A stretch of DNA of 64,000 bases from positions 1 to 64,000 of the forward strand of contig NZ_OPYI01000005.1 of assembly GCF_900343085.1 (NCBI RefSeq). Reading direction: 5' to 3'. Below the pieces are notes generated by a model. That model had not been told where the DNA came from and did not search any database. It worked only from the letters and a program-made list of their open reading frames with translations. The position numbers and the translations under genes were made by a program. Below are positions 1-8,222 of the stretch, in pieces (the stretch's first letter is position 1; the number at the start of each line of letters is the position of its first letter). The DNA is from Aedoeadaptatus coli. Its GTDB lineage: Bacteria; Bacillota; Clostridia; Tissierellales; Peptoniphilaceae.

Positions 1-236
1 GCGGACGCCACACCCCGTTCTTTAACGGCTACCGTCCCCAATTCTACTTCAGAACCACCGACGTAACCGGCGACATCACCTTAGCAGACGGTGTCGAAAT
101 GGTCATGCCCGGCGACAACGCCACCTTTAAAGTCGAACTCATCACCCCCGTCGCCATGGACGAAGGCCTGCGCTTCGCCATCAGAGAAGGCGGCCGCACC
201 GTCGCCTCCGGGGTTGTATCCAAGATTGTCGAATAA
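1..236 (+). CDS. tuf: Elongation factor Tu, C-terminal end (partial)
   Basis: Only the last 77 codons are present; the reading frame enters at base 3 and ends in TAA at 234-236. The translation contains [20 protein letters not shown] and ends with [11 protein letters not shown], which is the beta-barrel domain 3 of bacterial EF-Tu, the GTPase that delivers aminoacyl-tRNA to the ribosome. A GC-rich hairpin follows at once, so tuf ends its transcription unit here. The 5' part lies outside the window. The identity is certain because this region of EF-Tu is almost invariant. Confidence 0.97.
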   Translation, partial: GRHTPFFNGYRPQFYFRTTDVTGDITLADGVEMVMPGDNATFKVELITPVAMDEGLRFAIREGGRTVASGVVSKIVE

Positions 237-256
237 ACACAGAAACAAATAGCGAG

Positions 257-280
257 AGGACGTGGAAACACGTCCTTTCT
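257..280 (+). terminator. Terminator after tuf
   Basis: A perfect 8-bp stem (AGGACGTG / CACGTCCT) with a GAAA tetraloop is followed by TTTCTCTATTT. It lies 20 bases past the tuf stop. Confidence 0.8.
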
Positions 281-419
281 CTATTTAAAAATACATATTT
301 CTCGACGGGGAACACACCCCTTTCTCTTTATTCAATAGATCTTCATTCTTATGTCAACGGATAGAAGAGACAAACAAACCCATTTTTTCCTTCACACCAT
401 TCCTTCAACCGATACTCCC

Positions 420-790
420 GGGGGAGGGAAAAAGGGCGTTGCGATTCGCCCTTATCCCTCCCCCGGACCCCCACCCTTTATCCCTAACGCTTTCATAAAG
501 AGCGGAACCCTAACGGGTTCCGATTCCTACTGGGCCGCGTCGCGGAAAGTAGAAAGCGAGTCGGGCGAAGAACTCTTACGGGTGAAAAAGAAACTTCGCC
601 CAACTCAAAATCTTTTTTTCGGCGAAGAAGCCCAACAGGAATCAAATGCCGTCAGGCATTTGCACATTAGAAAAGCGTTAGGGTGGAGTGGGATGGGGCC
701 CTGGGGAAGGGCCAGAGGGCGAATCGCAACGCCCTAGGCCCTTCCCCAGGTCTCAAAGCCATTTAGGAATGAAATTTTAAACGAAGTAGA
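420..790 (+). repeat. Hairpin repeat element, copy A (most complete)
   Basis: The 636-base gap between tuf and aroA holds a structured element and no convincing gene. Its left end (420-464) is a long hairpin: GGGGGAGGG pairs with CCCTCCCCC and AAGGGCG with CGCCCTT. Its right end (703-747) is a second hairpin with an 11-bp outer stem GGGGAAGGGCC / GGCCCTTCCCC and an inner AGGGCG / CGCCCT. The two arms, with the adjoining CCCTAACGCTTT and AAAGCGTTAGGG, are also imperfect inverted repeats of each other, so the whole looks like a roughly 330-bp non-autonomous element. A conserved tail follows to about 790. Related copies lie at 7670-8010 and 49705-49880. Whether it moves is inference; no target-site duplication was identified. 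Confidence 0.75.
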
Positions 791-873
791 AAACACCACG
801 AAATGCCGTCCGCTACGCATTTTCATCGCGAAGACAAAAGAACAGAAAGAACAAAACAAAAAAGGAAAAACAT

Positions 874-2082
874 ATGCTCCTCACATTTCAGGGAGGGCCT
901 CGGGAGGGATCCCTATCCCTCCCGCCCTCCAAATCTCTTGTTCACAGAAAAATCATCCTCGCCGCCCTCGCGCCTCACGGGGGAGAAATCTATCTCTCTG
1001 AAATCTCCAACGACATCAAGGAAACCATCCACCTCATCAAATCCCTGGGCGGCACCATAAAAATCGCACATACAAAAAACACCTATCATATAACCATCTC
1101 CCCCATACCGAAAAACATCCCCACCCCCATCCATATCCATGTCAACGAAAGCGCCACTACCCTGCGCATCGCCCTCATCCTGGCCCCGGCGCTGGCGGAT
1201 TCCGTCAGCTTCACCGCAGGGGAGAGCCTCGCCGCCCGCCCCATGGAGGAAGGCATCCGCTTCTTAAAAGAAAACGGCGTGAAAGTTACAGGCCCTTGGC
1301 CCCTGGAAACAAAAGGCCGCCTCGCATTTCAAAACGCAAAAATCCACGCCGAAACCACCGGCCAATTCGCCACCGGCGCCCTCATCGCCGCCCTCGCGCA
1401 AAATCGCGACACCACCCTGAGCGTAATCAACCCCGCCTCCCGGCCATACATCGCCATGACCGCCGCCCTCATAAAAGAAGCCGGCGTAGAAATAGAAGAA
1501 ACACAGGATACCTACATCGTTCATAAAGGCCAAATACAGAAAATCACCCCCCATGTAGAAGGCGACCTCAGCCACGCCGCCTACTTCATCGTCGCCAACG
1601 AAATGGGTAGCCGCATCCGCCTCGAAAACCTCCCCGCCCGCAGCCTCCAGGGCGACAGAAAAATCTACGACCACATCAAATCCATAAAAGAAAACACCCC
1701 CGTCGACCTCACCCACACCCCCGACCTCCTCATGCCCCTCGCCGTCCTCGCCACCCAAACAGGCGCCACCTTCACAGGCATCCGCCGCCTCCGCACAAAA
1801 GAAACCGACCGCATCGCCGCCACCGCCGCCATGCTCCGCGCCCTGGGTATAAACACAACAGCCACAGAAGACACACTGAAAGTCGCCCCCGGCACAATCA
1901 CCCCCGGCACCGTCGACACCTTCGGCGATCACCGCATCGCCTTCGCCGCCTTCGCCGCCGCCTGCGCCGCAACAGGCCCCATCTCCCTGAAAAATCCCGA
2001 AGCCGCAAACAAAAGCTGGCCCGGCTTCTACGCCGCCGTGGAAAAACTCCCCCTGATCGACGAAAACAAAAACATAAAATAG
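874..2082 (+). CDS. aroA: 3-phosphoshikimate 1-carboxyvinyltransferase (EPSP synthase)
   Basis: A 402-residue cytosolic enzyme that condenses phosphoenolpyruvate with shikimate-3-phosphate, the sixth step of the shikimate pathway. Recognisable parts are the N-terminal PPSKSLVHRKIILAAL (substrate-binding SKS), the NESATTLRIALIL segment in place of the usual N-A-G-T-A-x-R glyphosate/PEP loop, RRLRTKETDRI (the R-x-K-E-S/T-D-R signature near residue 310), FGDHRIAFA, and a C-terminal NKSWPGFY. It is slightly shorter than the usual 420-430 residues. AAAAAGGAAAAAC precedes the ATG. It starts a three-gene set with aroC 17 bases downstream. Codons are strikingly C-ended (GCC, GGC, ATC). No promoter was identified with confidence; repeat copy A lies just upstream. 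Confidence 0.96.
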   Translation: MLLTFQGGPREGSLSLPPSKSLVHRKIILAALAPHGGEIYLSEISNDIKETIHLIKSLGGTIKIAHTKNTYHITISPIPKNIPTPIHIHVNESATTLRIALILAPALADSVSFTAGESLAARPMEEGIRFLKENGVKVTGPWPLETKGRLAFQNAKIHAETTGQFATGALIAALAQNRDTTLSVINPASRPYIAMTAALIKEAGVEIEETQDTYIVHKGQIQKITPHVEGDLSHAAYFIVANEMGSRIRLENLPARSLQGDRKIYDHIKSIKENTPVDLTHTPDLLMPLAVLATQTGATFTGIRRLRTKETDRIAATAAMLRALGINTTATEDTLKVAPGTITPGTVDTFGDHRIAFAAFAAACAATGPISLKNPEAANKSWPGFYAAVEKLPLIDENKNIK

Positions 2083-2099
2083 AAACAGAAAGGAACACC

Positions 2100-3113
2100 A
2101 TGGGAAAAAACATCTCCATCACCCTCTTCGGCGAAAGCCACGGCAAAGGCGTCGGCGCCCTCATCACCGGCCTGCCCCCCCACATCCCCGTGGATGAAGC
2201 CGCCATCGACCGCGCCCTCGCCCGCAGGAGACCCTCAGGCCGGTATGACACCACGAGAAGAGAGCCCGATCCCTGGGAAATCCTCTCCGGCACCTACTTA
2301 GGGAAAACCACCGGCGATCCCCTGGCCATCTGGATCCCCAACAAAGACATAAAAAGCCAAGACTACGAGCACATGCCCTACCGCCCCGGCCACGGCGACT
2401 ACACCGCCCACGTAAAAACCTTCGGCGCCGACGACCCGAGAGGCGCAGGACACAGAAGCGGCCGCCTCACCGCCCCCCTCGTCGCCGCAGGCGCCATCGC
2501 CGCCGATTTTCTAAAGACACAAAACATCCACATCACATCACGGGTCACAGAAATCGGGGGAGAACAAAGCCCCGCCGCGCAGGAAAAAGCACTCATAAAA
2601 GCCAAAAAAGAAAAAGACAGCCTCGGCGGCATCGTCCGCCTCACCATCACAGGCGTGCCCATAGGCCTCGGCGGCTCGCGGGATGCCTCCGCCCAAAGCG
2701 CCCTGGCCCACGCTCTCTATGCCGTCGGCGCCGTAAAAAGCGTGGCCTTCGGCGCGGGAGAGAAAGCCGCCCGATTAAAAGGCAGCCAAAACAACGACCC
2801 CTATATAGAAGAAAACGGCAACCTGCGTACCACATCCAACCGCGCCGGCGGAATCCTCGGCGGCATCACCACAGGAGAGGCCATCGAAATCACCGTCGCC
2901 GTCAAGCCCACCCCCTCCATCGGAAAAAAACAACACACCGTCGATCGCGAGGGCAGAAACACAGAGCTGGAAATAAAAGGCCGCCACGACACCGCCCTCG
3001 TGCGCCGCATCCCCCCCGTCCTCGAAGCCGCCGCCGCAATCGCCATCCTCGACCTCTGGATCGAGCGGCAAAAAGAAATCGCCCTGCATCAAATCATAGG
3101 AGAAAGCCAATGA
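2100..3113 (+). CDS. aroC: Chorismate synthase
   Basis: This 337-residue protein makes chorismate from EPSP with reduced FMN as cofactor. The family signatures are clear: FGESHGKGVGALITGLP at the N-terminus (residues 10-26), RPGHGDYTAHVKTFG around residue 97, then DDPRGAGHRSGRLTAPL with the GxGxRSGR FMN/substrate loop, and GRHDTALVRRIPPVLEAAA near the C-terminus. It is somewhat shorter than the usual 350-390. AAAGGAACACC sits before the ATG. The TGA overlaps the ATG of aroK (ATGA at 3110-3113), so the two are translationally coupled. Confidence 0.97.
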   Translation: MGKNISITLFGESHGKGVGALITGLPPHIPVDEAAIDRALARRRPSGRYDTTRREPDPWEILSGTYLGKTTGDPLAIWIPNKDIKSQDYEHMPYRPGHGDYTAHVKTFGADDPRGAGHRSGRLTAPLVAAGAIAADFLKTQNIHITSRVTEIGGEQSPAAQEKALIKAKKEKDSLGGIVRLTITGVPIGLGGSRDASAQSALAHALYAVGAVKSVAFGAGEKAARLKGSQNNDPYIEENGNLRTTSNRAGGILGGITTGEAIEITVAVKPTPSIGKKQHTVDREGRNTELEIKGRHDTALVRRIPPVLEAAAAIAILDLWIERQKEIALHQIIGESQ

Positions 3114-3625
3114 CCAAGAACATCGTCATCATCGGCATGCCCGGCGCCGGCAAAACCTCCGTCGCCGAAGCCGTCGCCGAAAAACTGCATAGAAAATGCA
3201 TCGACATCGACACCGAAATCATCAAAAAACACGGAAACATCCCCCAAATCTTCGAACAACAAGGAGAAAAAGCCTTCCGCGCCTACGAAAAGGAGGCGGT
3301 CATCGAAGTCGCCGAAGAGAAAAACGTCGTCATCGCCACCGGCGGCGGCAGCCTCCTGGATCCCGAAAACACCCAAGTATTAAAGCGCACCGGCACCCTC
3401 TACTGGGTCACCCGCCCCCTGGAAGAGCTGGCCACCGACGGCCGCCCCCTCTCAAAAGGCGGCATCGAAACCTTGAGAAAACTTTATAGGGAAAGAAAGC
3501 CCATTTACGAAGCCGCCGCCGATGAAATCTTTGAAAACACCACCATCGAAGAAGCCGCCCGCGCCATCCTCGCCTTCGAAAAGTTACAAAATAATAAAAA
3601 AGAACCCCCTGTCATAGAACTGTAA
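3110..3625 (+). CDS. aroK: Shikimate kinase
   Basis: A 171-residue P-loop kinase that phosphorylates shikimate, feeding AroA. Walker A is GMPGAGKT at residues 8-15; the shikimate-binding D-x-D is DIDTEI; the catalytic/glycine-rich segment is ATGGGSLL near residue 83; and the lid arginine lies in TDGRPLS. Length is normal for the family. It overlaps aroC by four bases and is the last gene of the aro set, so the cluster holds pathway steps 5, 6 and 7 in the order 6-7-5. The other shikimate genes must be elsewhere. Confidence 0.95.
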   Translation: MTKNIVIIGMPGAGKTSVAEAVAEKLHRKCIDIDTEIIKKHGNIPQIFEQQGEKAFRAYEKEAVIEVAEEKNVVIATGGGSLLDPENTQVLKRTGTLYWVTRPLEELATDGRPLSKGGIETLRKLYRERKPIYEAAADEIFENTTIEEAARAILAFEKLQNNKKEPPVIEL

Positions 3626-3654
3626 TTTAAATACATGGGGGACTCGTGTATAAT
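3626..3654 (+). promoter_or_regulatory. Upstream promoter of the SLH protein gene
   Basis: TTTAAA (3626-3631) and TATAAT (3649-3654) are separated by 17 bases. It begins directly after the aroK stop and would give a leader of about 155 bases. Confidence 0.5.
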
Positions 3655-3721
3655 GAAGCTACATCGAGAAACCGAAGCATAAAAGGCTTTCTCATGACAT
3701 TGAGAGACTTTACTTCAATAG

Positions 3722-3750
3722 TTGAAGCAAGGGCCGCTCAATGGTATAAT
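3722..3750 (+). promoter_or_regulatory. Proximal promoter of the SLH protein gene
   Basis: TTGAAG (3722-3727) and a perfect TATAAT (3745-3750) are 17 bases apart. Two stacked near-consensus promoters plus the strong AAGGAGGT site at 3798-3805 fit a very highly expressed gene. Confidence 0.75.
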
Positions 3751-3815
3751 GGTGTAAGATTCACAGGAATATGCCTGGAAGAATCTGAAAATTCATAAGG
3801 AGGTCGAAAGACAAG

Positions 3816-6299
3816 ATGAACAAGAAATTTCTTAGCCTTGTACTCGCACTAGTCATGGTACTCGGCACATTCAGCTCTGTCTTTGCTGCACCTGCTGAAA
3901 AAAAGGAAACCAAAGAAGCTCCCAAGGCAGCTGAAACGGTAGTTCCCAAACTCACAGGCAAAAAAGCAAAGATCGACTGGTTGAAAGACAGAGGTTACAT
4001 TTCCGGTCGTAAAGTAAACGAAGACCCGAAAAACAACGATCTCGCATTGGATAAAACCATCCAACGTGCAGAAGTTAGTAAGCTCCTCGTTTTCGCTACC
4101 GGCAATGAAAACAAAGTTGACGCCTTAAAGGGCATCACCATCTACAAAGACGTAGCTCTTAACTACTGGGCAAACGGCTACATCAACGTAGGTAGTACCG
4201 AACCCTCCAAGGCAAACAACCTTCCCTTCTTACTCGGTTACCCGGGCAATGTATTCAAACCGGTCAACAACGTAACCTACGCCGAATTGGCAAAAATGTT
4301 GGTTACCTTGACCAAAACCGATCTCACCAAAGCTATGCACGACCAAGCCAACAAAAACTGGCCGGCACAATGGATGGCATGGGCTGCTGATCTGGGCATC
4401 TTTGATGATGTAACCGTCGCTGACGCCAACAAGGCCGTCAACCGTGAAGACGCATTCACCATGATCTTCAACGCAATGTACAGATTGAAAGAAATCAAGG
4501 TCATGCCCGCCAACGAAACCATGGGTATTTTGTCTCAAATCAAAAATGGCGAAATCACCATCAACCAAGGCGAAATGGCAAAAACCGTTAAATTAACGGA
4601 CAACACCACATTTGTTCTTTACAAATATGGTAGCTATGATGTAAATGCTGAACCCACTAACCCTCGCATTGTAAAAGCCAGTGCAATTTCCAATGCTGAA
4701 TACTACTACGGTTCTCTCGTTAGAGTCCTCGTAAACGAAAAGGGCGAAGCTACCCACGTATTGGAATTAGGTAACCCTGATTTCTTAGCACTTGGTATTG
4801 GCTCCAGATATGGCGAAAACAATCGTTGGGATGGCGTTGCTGACAACACCATTGAAACAGCATACAGATTCCTCGCCAAAGTCAACTACAAAGACGGCGA
4901 TGCAAAATCGATTCTCTTCAGAGATCCCTCTGCTACCACCGGCGGCGTAGAAGTTAAGCTTACGAAAGCTACCAAGTACTTCGTAGCTGATGCTAAGAAG
5001 AACCAATTAACAGAAGTTAAGGACGCAGACGAAGCACTCCGCATCGTAGGTAATCCTGCTGCAACGAACTGGATTGACAGAGTGTACGTTGGATACAACG
5101 ATGTAGAATCTGCTAAAGACCACGAAACTTCCAGCCCCACCGCTATTAAGGGTTACAACGAAGCGACCGTTGTAGTATTCAACAAAGTTGAAAAAGATAA
5201 CAATGGCGAAGTTACCCTTCGTGTTAAAAACGACGTTACCAGCAAATACAACATCACTTTAGAAGATGTAGACGGCAAAGAAGTAATTGCAGACGTTGCA
5301 ACTTACCGTGGTGGTTTCCCCAACAACTTCAACGCTGACAAGCTTGACGTTATTAAGTGGACCAACAACAATGCTGCCGGCATCGGTATTGAAAAAGTGA
5401 TCGACCACAGCAAAACCGAACGTTACCCCATCGTTAAGGTTATCGATAAAGATGGCGCCAAACTTGTCGTAGAAGATAAACTCGGCAACACCGCTAGATT
5501 AGTTGTTGACAGCGAAGCTGATATCTTCTTGAACGGTCAATTAAAAGAAGGTGCTTTGATTCAATTCCGTACCTTGGCAGGCAATGTTCCCGGTAGCGAC
5601 GCAACGGATGCTAACACTGTTGACATCGTATCTGTAATGCCTAAGGGTGTTGAACTTGCAGGCGTATTGCAAGGTGTTGTTCTTGATAACCAAGGCAACC
5701 AATACTACGCTAAGAATGTCAAAGCTGCTGATGTTAAGGAATACAATGGAACAAACAACCACTACAAAGTGATTGTTAACCAACTCAACTCCTTCTACAA
5801 TACTGACGATGGCGTAAAACGCGACTTGGTATGGATGAGCAACTCTGAAACTGAAGATTTACAAGCTTGGTTAAAAGCCAATGATGACAATGCCAACATT
5901 CGTTACAAATTAAAGGATAATGTTCAAGGCAACGAAAACGAAGCCTATGACCTTGAAGTACTTTACGGCGATAAATGGCTCCCTGTAGCAGATGCAGTTG
6001 TTAAAAAAGCTGCTGACGATAAAGCAGCACAAAAAGCTGCATTAGATGCTTTCAACAAAAAAGTCGCTGCAGTGGAAGACGCTACTAAATTAGCTGATCA
6101 AGCCGCTTTCGACAAAGCAGCAAAAGAACTTAAAGCCCTTGTAGATGAGTTTAACGCACTGAAAGTTGACATGCTTGAAAAATCTGACGTTGATAAGGCA
6201 AAAGCTGACCTCAACGCTAAGATCAAGGCACTCAACGATGCTGCTGGTGCTAAGACTCCGGCTATTAAAACCAACCCGACAGTTACTGAAATTGCGTAA
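3816..6299 (+). CDS. Major S-layer-homology (SLH) surface protein
   Basis: 827 residues. A signal peptide (MNKKFLSLVLALVMVLG..., cleavage after SVFA near residue 24) is followed by three SLH-like modules at about residues 50-100, 105-175 and 185-235 (RAEVSKLLVFATG, TYAELAKMLVTLTK, NREDAFTMIFNAMYRL). These bind secondary cell-wall polymer, so the protein is anchored non-covalently outside the cell. The middle (about 245-715) is beta-rich and unassigned; the last 100 residues (DKAAQKAALDAFNKKVAAVE and similar) are lysine/alanine-rich predicted helix, like FIVAR-type spacers. Tandem promoters, a strong ribosome site and a strong terminator suggest it is the main S-layer or cell-wall protein. Codon choice (more GCT/GTT/GAA) differs visibly from the C-ended aro genes, as expected for very high expression. 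Confidence 0.9.
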   Translation: MNKKFLSLVLALVMVLGTFSSVFAAPAEKKETKEAPKAAETVVPKLTGKKAKIDWLKDRGYISGRKVNEDPKNNDLALDKTIQRAEVSKLLVFATGNENKVDALKGITIYKDVALNYWANGYINVGSTEPSKANNLPFLLGYPGNVFKPVNNVTYAELAKMLVTLTKTDLTKAMHDQANKNWPAQWMAWAADLGIFDDVTVADANKAVNREDAFTMIFNAMYRLKEIKVMPANETMGILSQIKNGEITINQGEMAKTVKLTDNTTFVLYKYGSYDVNAEPTNPRIVKASAISNAEYYYGSLVRVLVNEKGEATHVLELGNPDFLALGIGSRYGENNRWDGVADNTIETAYRFLAKVNYKDGDAKSILFRDPSATTGGVEVKLTKATKYFVADAKKNQLTEVKDADEALRIVGNPAATNWIDRVYVGYNDVESAKDHETSSPTAIKGYNEATVVVFNKVEKDNNGEVTLRVKNDVTSKYNITLEDVDGKEVIADVATYRGGFPNNFNADKLDVIKWTNNNAAGIGIEKVIDHSKTERYPIVKVIDKDGAKLVVEDKLGNTARLVVDSEADIFLNGQLKEGALIQFRTLAGNVPGSDATDANTVDIVSVMPKGVELAGVLQGVVLDNQGNQYYAKNVKAADVKEYNGTNNHYKVIVNQLNSFYNTDDGVKRDLVWMSNSETEDLQAWLKANDDNANIRYKLKDNVQGNENEAYDLEVLYGDKWLPVADAVVKKAADDKAAQKAALDAFNKKVAAVEDATKLADQAAFDKAAKELKALVDEFNALKVDMLEKSDVDKAKADLNAKIKALNDAAGAKTPAIKTNPTVTEIA

Positions 6300-6310
6300 G
6301 TGATTGTCTA

Positions 6311-6338
6311 AAAAAGAACCCTTCGGGGTTCTTTTTTT
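6311..6338 (+). terminator. Strong terminator of the SLH gene
   Basis: AAGAACCC-TTCG-GGGTTCTT with a run of nine or more T; a textbook intrinsic terminator. Confidence 0.95.
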
Positions 6339-6362
6339 TTGGCTCTATGTCAACCATTGGGA

Positions 6363-6388
6363 AGTCTAGTGAAAACTAGGCTCCTTTT
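6363..6388 (+). terminator. Second, back-up terminator
   Basis: AGTCTAGT-GAAA-ACTAGGCT followed by CCTTTTTC, 25 bases past the first terminator. The stem has one G-U pair. Confidence 0.65.
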
Positions 6389-6409
6389 TCGTGTCATAAA
6401 TTCCAAAAT

Positions 6410-6877
6410 CCATAGGTAAAAATCTCGCCGGATTTCTATCTAATAGGTGAGGGGCGAAAGAGCCGCAAAGCATTTCTCCCTATTTTCGAAACCCATAGGT
6501 AAAAATCCCGCCGGATTTCTATCTACTAAGTGAAGGGGAAAGCGCCGCAAAAAAAATTCTCCCTTTTTTCGAAATCCATAGGTAAAAATCTCGCCGGATT
6601 TCTATCTAATAGGTGAGGGGCGAAAGAGCCGCAAAGCCTTTCTCCCTATTTTCGAAACCCATAGGTAAAAATCCCGCCGGATTTCTATCTAACAGGTGAG
6701 GGGCGAAAGAGCCGCAAAAAGTTCTCCCTTTCTCCGAAATCCATAGGTAAAAATCCTCTCGGTTTTCTATCTACTAAGTGAAGGGGGAAGCGGCCGCGAA
6801 TCTTTTTCCCATTGTACGCCATCCCACAGGTAAAAAATCCACCGATTTTCTATCGTAAAAGTGAAGGAGGAATTCAC
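6410..6877 (+). repeat. Six tandem 83-bp leader-like repeats
   Basis: Units begin with CCATAGGTAAAAATC at 6410, 6493, 6576, 6659 and 6741, and with the divergent CCACAGG at 6824; the spacing is 83, 83, 83, 82 and 83. Each unit can fold: AAATC pairs with GATTT around a short CCGCCG-type loop, and ATAG pairs with CTAT outside it. In unit 5 the change to AAAATC/GGTTTT keeps the stem by a G-U pair. Every unit then carries a ribosome-site-like AGGTGAGGGG or AAGTGAAGGGG. In unit 6 the same position is the real ribosome site (AAGGAGG, 6864-6870) of the DUF1659 gene, so the array looks like repeated copies of that gene's leader. Units 1 and 3 are almost identical; units 2 and 5 share another variant. 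Confidence 0.92.
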
Positions 6878-7081
6878 ATGACAGACATCAAGAAATCCCT
6901 GCGACTCGTCTATTTGGAAACGGACAGCGCCGGCAAATCCAAGCGCAGAGCCGCATCCTACTCCGGCCTATTGCCCGAAGCCGACAACGCCGCCGTTAAA
7001 AAGGCCGCCGATGCCTTTAACACCTTGACCCAAAAGCCCGCCGACGCCGTGGAAATCATCACCACCGAAACCTTGGTATAA
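6878..7081 (+). CDS. DUF1659 family small protein
   Basis: 67 residues, no signal or membrane segment. Sequence features such as LRLVYLETDSAGKSKRRAAS and the downstream partners match the DUF1659 family of small Firmicutes proteins of unknown function. The start was chosen at 6878 because AAGGAGG lies 7 bases before it; a longer frame opening upstream would begin inside the repeat array. It is the first gene of a DUF1659-DUF2922-YvrJ operon, a conserved order in Bacilli and Clostridia. The function is unknown. Confidence 0.85.
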   Translation: MTDIKKSLRLVYLETDSAGKSKRRAASYSGLLPEADNAAVKKAADAFNTLTQKPADAVEIITTETLV

Positions 7082-7092
7082 GGAGGTAAACC

Positions 7093-7317
7093 ATGGATAA
7101 GAAATACCTGAATCTCACCTTCGTCGATGAAGGCCAAAAGCAAGCTACCCTTCGCGTCAACACGCCCAAAGAAGGCCTCGACGGCAACACCGCCAAAGCC
7201 GGCGCCCAAGCCATCGTCGCTTCCGGCATCTTCCGCGCCAAAGGCAAATTCGTCGCCGCCCAAAAAGCCGAGCTCGTCACCGTCACATCCGACACCCTCT
7301 TTACCGTAAACGAATAA
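7093..7317 (+). CDS. DUF2922 family small protein
   Basis: 74 residues. KKYLNLTFVDEGQKQATLRV at the N-terminus and the alternating hydrophobic pattern match DUF2922, a family almost always found beside DUF1659 and YvrJ. AAGGAGGT lies at the end of the preceding gene, 11 bases away, so the genes are co-expressed. Its role is unknown. DUF1659 and DUF2922 appear to be related to each other (both have a short strand-rich N-terminus and an alanine-rich helix), which is my reading and not a verified alignment. Confidence 0.87.
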   Translation: MDKKYLNLTFVDEGQKQATLRVNTPKEGLDGNTAKAGAQAIVASGIFRAKGKFVAAQKAELVTVTSDTLFTVNE

Positions 7318-7329
7318 AGAGGCCCCCCC

Positions 7330-7482
7330 ATGACCCTCGACGAAATCCTGTCCCTCATCGCCAACACCGGCTTTCCCATCGTCGTGGCCAGCTACTTCAT
7401 CCTGAGAATGGAAGAAAAACTCGATAAACTCACCGAGACCATCGCCGCCCTGAGCCACACAATCGAAAGCAAAATGCAATGA
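7330..7482 (+). CDS. yvrJ: YvrJ family small membrane protein (holin-like)
   Basis: 50 residues: MTLDEILSLIANTGFPIVV at the start, one membrane segment (about residues 8-26, NTGFPIVVASYFIL) and a charged C-terminal coiled-coil-like tail (RMEEKLDKLTETIAALSHTI). The GFPIVV...RMEEKLD pattern is the YvrJ signature. Size and topology (one membrane span plus an amphipathic charged tail) resemble small holin-like proteins such as BhlA/UviB, although that link is inference. It closes the DUF1659-DUF2922-YvrJ operon, with AAAGAGG 8 bases before the ATG. In Bacillus subtilis yvrJ lies beside the yvrI sigma-factor gene; a sigma factor follows here too. Confidence 0.88.
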   Translation: MTLDEILSLIANTGFPIVVASYFILRMEEKLDKLTETIAALSHTIESKMQ

Positions 7483-7511
7483 AAGAGGGACCTGATTGGT
7501 CCCTCATTTCA
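7480..7511 (+). terminator. Terminator after yvrJ
   Basis: A perfect 8-bp stem GAGGGACC / GGTCCCTC with loop TGATT, extended by TGAAA/TTTCA outside one bulge. The U-run is weak, so it may also act as an RNA-stabilising hairpin. Confidence 0.7.
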
Positions 7512-7669
7512 TTGCAAAAAAACACAGTTTTGCGAAAATTCGATTTTGTTTTGTGATTGCACTTTGCTTTTCTTCCGCCATCCTTATGATTCTACTTCCC
7601 GATGGCATACCCTTTGTGATTCGACTTCCTTTTATCCCTATCACACCATATTTTCATCCGATTCTTTCC

Positions 7670-8010
7670 GGGGAGGGAAAAAGGGCGTTGCGATTTCATG
7701 ACCTATCCCGACGAGCGCAGCGAGTCGTAGGAAGGTCAGATGCAGTCTTACACCGTTTCGGGGAGGCGAAGCCTTCACGAAACGGATGTATAGTTGTACG
7801 CCCTCTGCCCCTCAAGGCGGGGTGCTGATCTTCAAAATGCGGAGCGTACGAAGTTTCGTGGTAGTTTCTACTTCGCCTAAAAATCCATTCATACACGGTT
7901 TTGAAACCCGGGGAAGGGCCAGAGGGCGAATCGCAACGCCCTAGGCCCTTCCCCGGGTCTCAGAGCCATGTAGGAATCATTTTTTAAGTAAGAAAGTAAC
8001 TTGAATCCAT
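7670..8010 (+). repeat. Hairpin repeat element, copy B (left arm rearranged)
   Basis: Fills the 740-base gap between yvrJ and the sigma-factor gene. The left end (7670-7694, GGGGAGGGAAAAAGGGCGTT...) matches copy A for 25 bases and then diverges. The centre (about 7695-7900) is a different sequence with its own hairpins, for example CCGTTTCG / CGAAACGG near 7760-7786. The right hairpin (7910-7954) has the same sequence as in copy A, followed by the conserved tail GGTCTCAGAGCC...TAGGAAT. No gene is visible in it. Confidence 0.75.
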
Positions 8011-8105
8011 AACGTTCGCTCCGCAATCGGAAAACGACAAACAAAAATAAGAAAAGAAGAAAGCACCATGTAAAATAAAACAAAAAAAAATTATTTCCCC
8101 TATCC

Positions 8106-8132
8106 ATCGGACGAGATAACATCTCGTCCGAT
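8106..8132. promoter_or_regulatory. 12-bp perfect inverted repeat before the sigma-factor promoter
   Basis: ATCGGACGAGAT and ATCTCGTCCGAT are separated by AAC. It ends 13 bases before the -35 box, so it could be an operator or an upstream terminator; a T-run is lacking on the + strand. Confidence 0.6.
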
Positions 8133-8145
8133 TTATAGCCTCTCA

Positions 8146-8174
8146 TTGAACATATGTTTATCCTGTGGTAAAAT
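8146..8174 (+). promoter_or_regulatory. Promoter of the sigma-factor/amidase operon
   Basis: TTGAAC (8146-8151) and TAAAAT (8169-8174) with 17-base spacing, a sigma-A-type promoter. Confidence 0.65.
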
Positions 8175-8222
8175 AAAAAGAAAACAAAACATTTGTTCAG
8201 CCTCATCGTGAAAGGAGTCTCT

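Noticed and set aside
351-1060. Open frames of 128 and 85 codons between tuf and aroA
   Set aside because: They run through the hairpin repeat element and the aroA start in another frame, with low-complexity Pro/Arg-rich translations and no ribosome site.
1264-1932. Long minus-strand frames opposite aroA (and similar frames opposite aroC, mate, ppk)
   Set aside because: Strong C-ended codon use on the real strand leaves the opposite strand open by chance; translations are Gly/Ala/Val-rich with no start signals.
6410-6877. The 83-bp array as a CRISPR
   Set aside because: The whole 83-base unit repeats, including the part that would be spacer, so there are no unique spacers, and no cas gene is near.
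7496-7896. Open frames on both strands between yvrJ and the sigma-factor gene
   Set aside because: They coincide with repeat copy B and its hairpins; similar frames do not persist in copies A and C.
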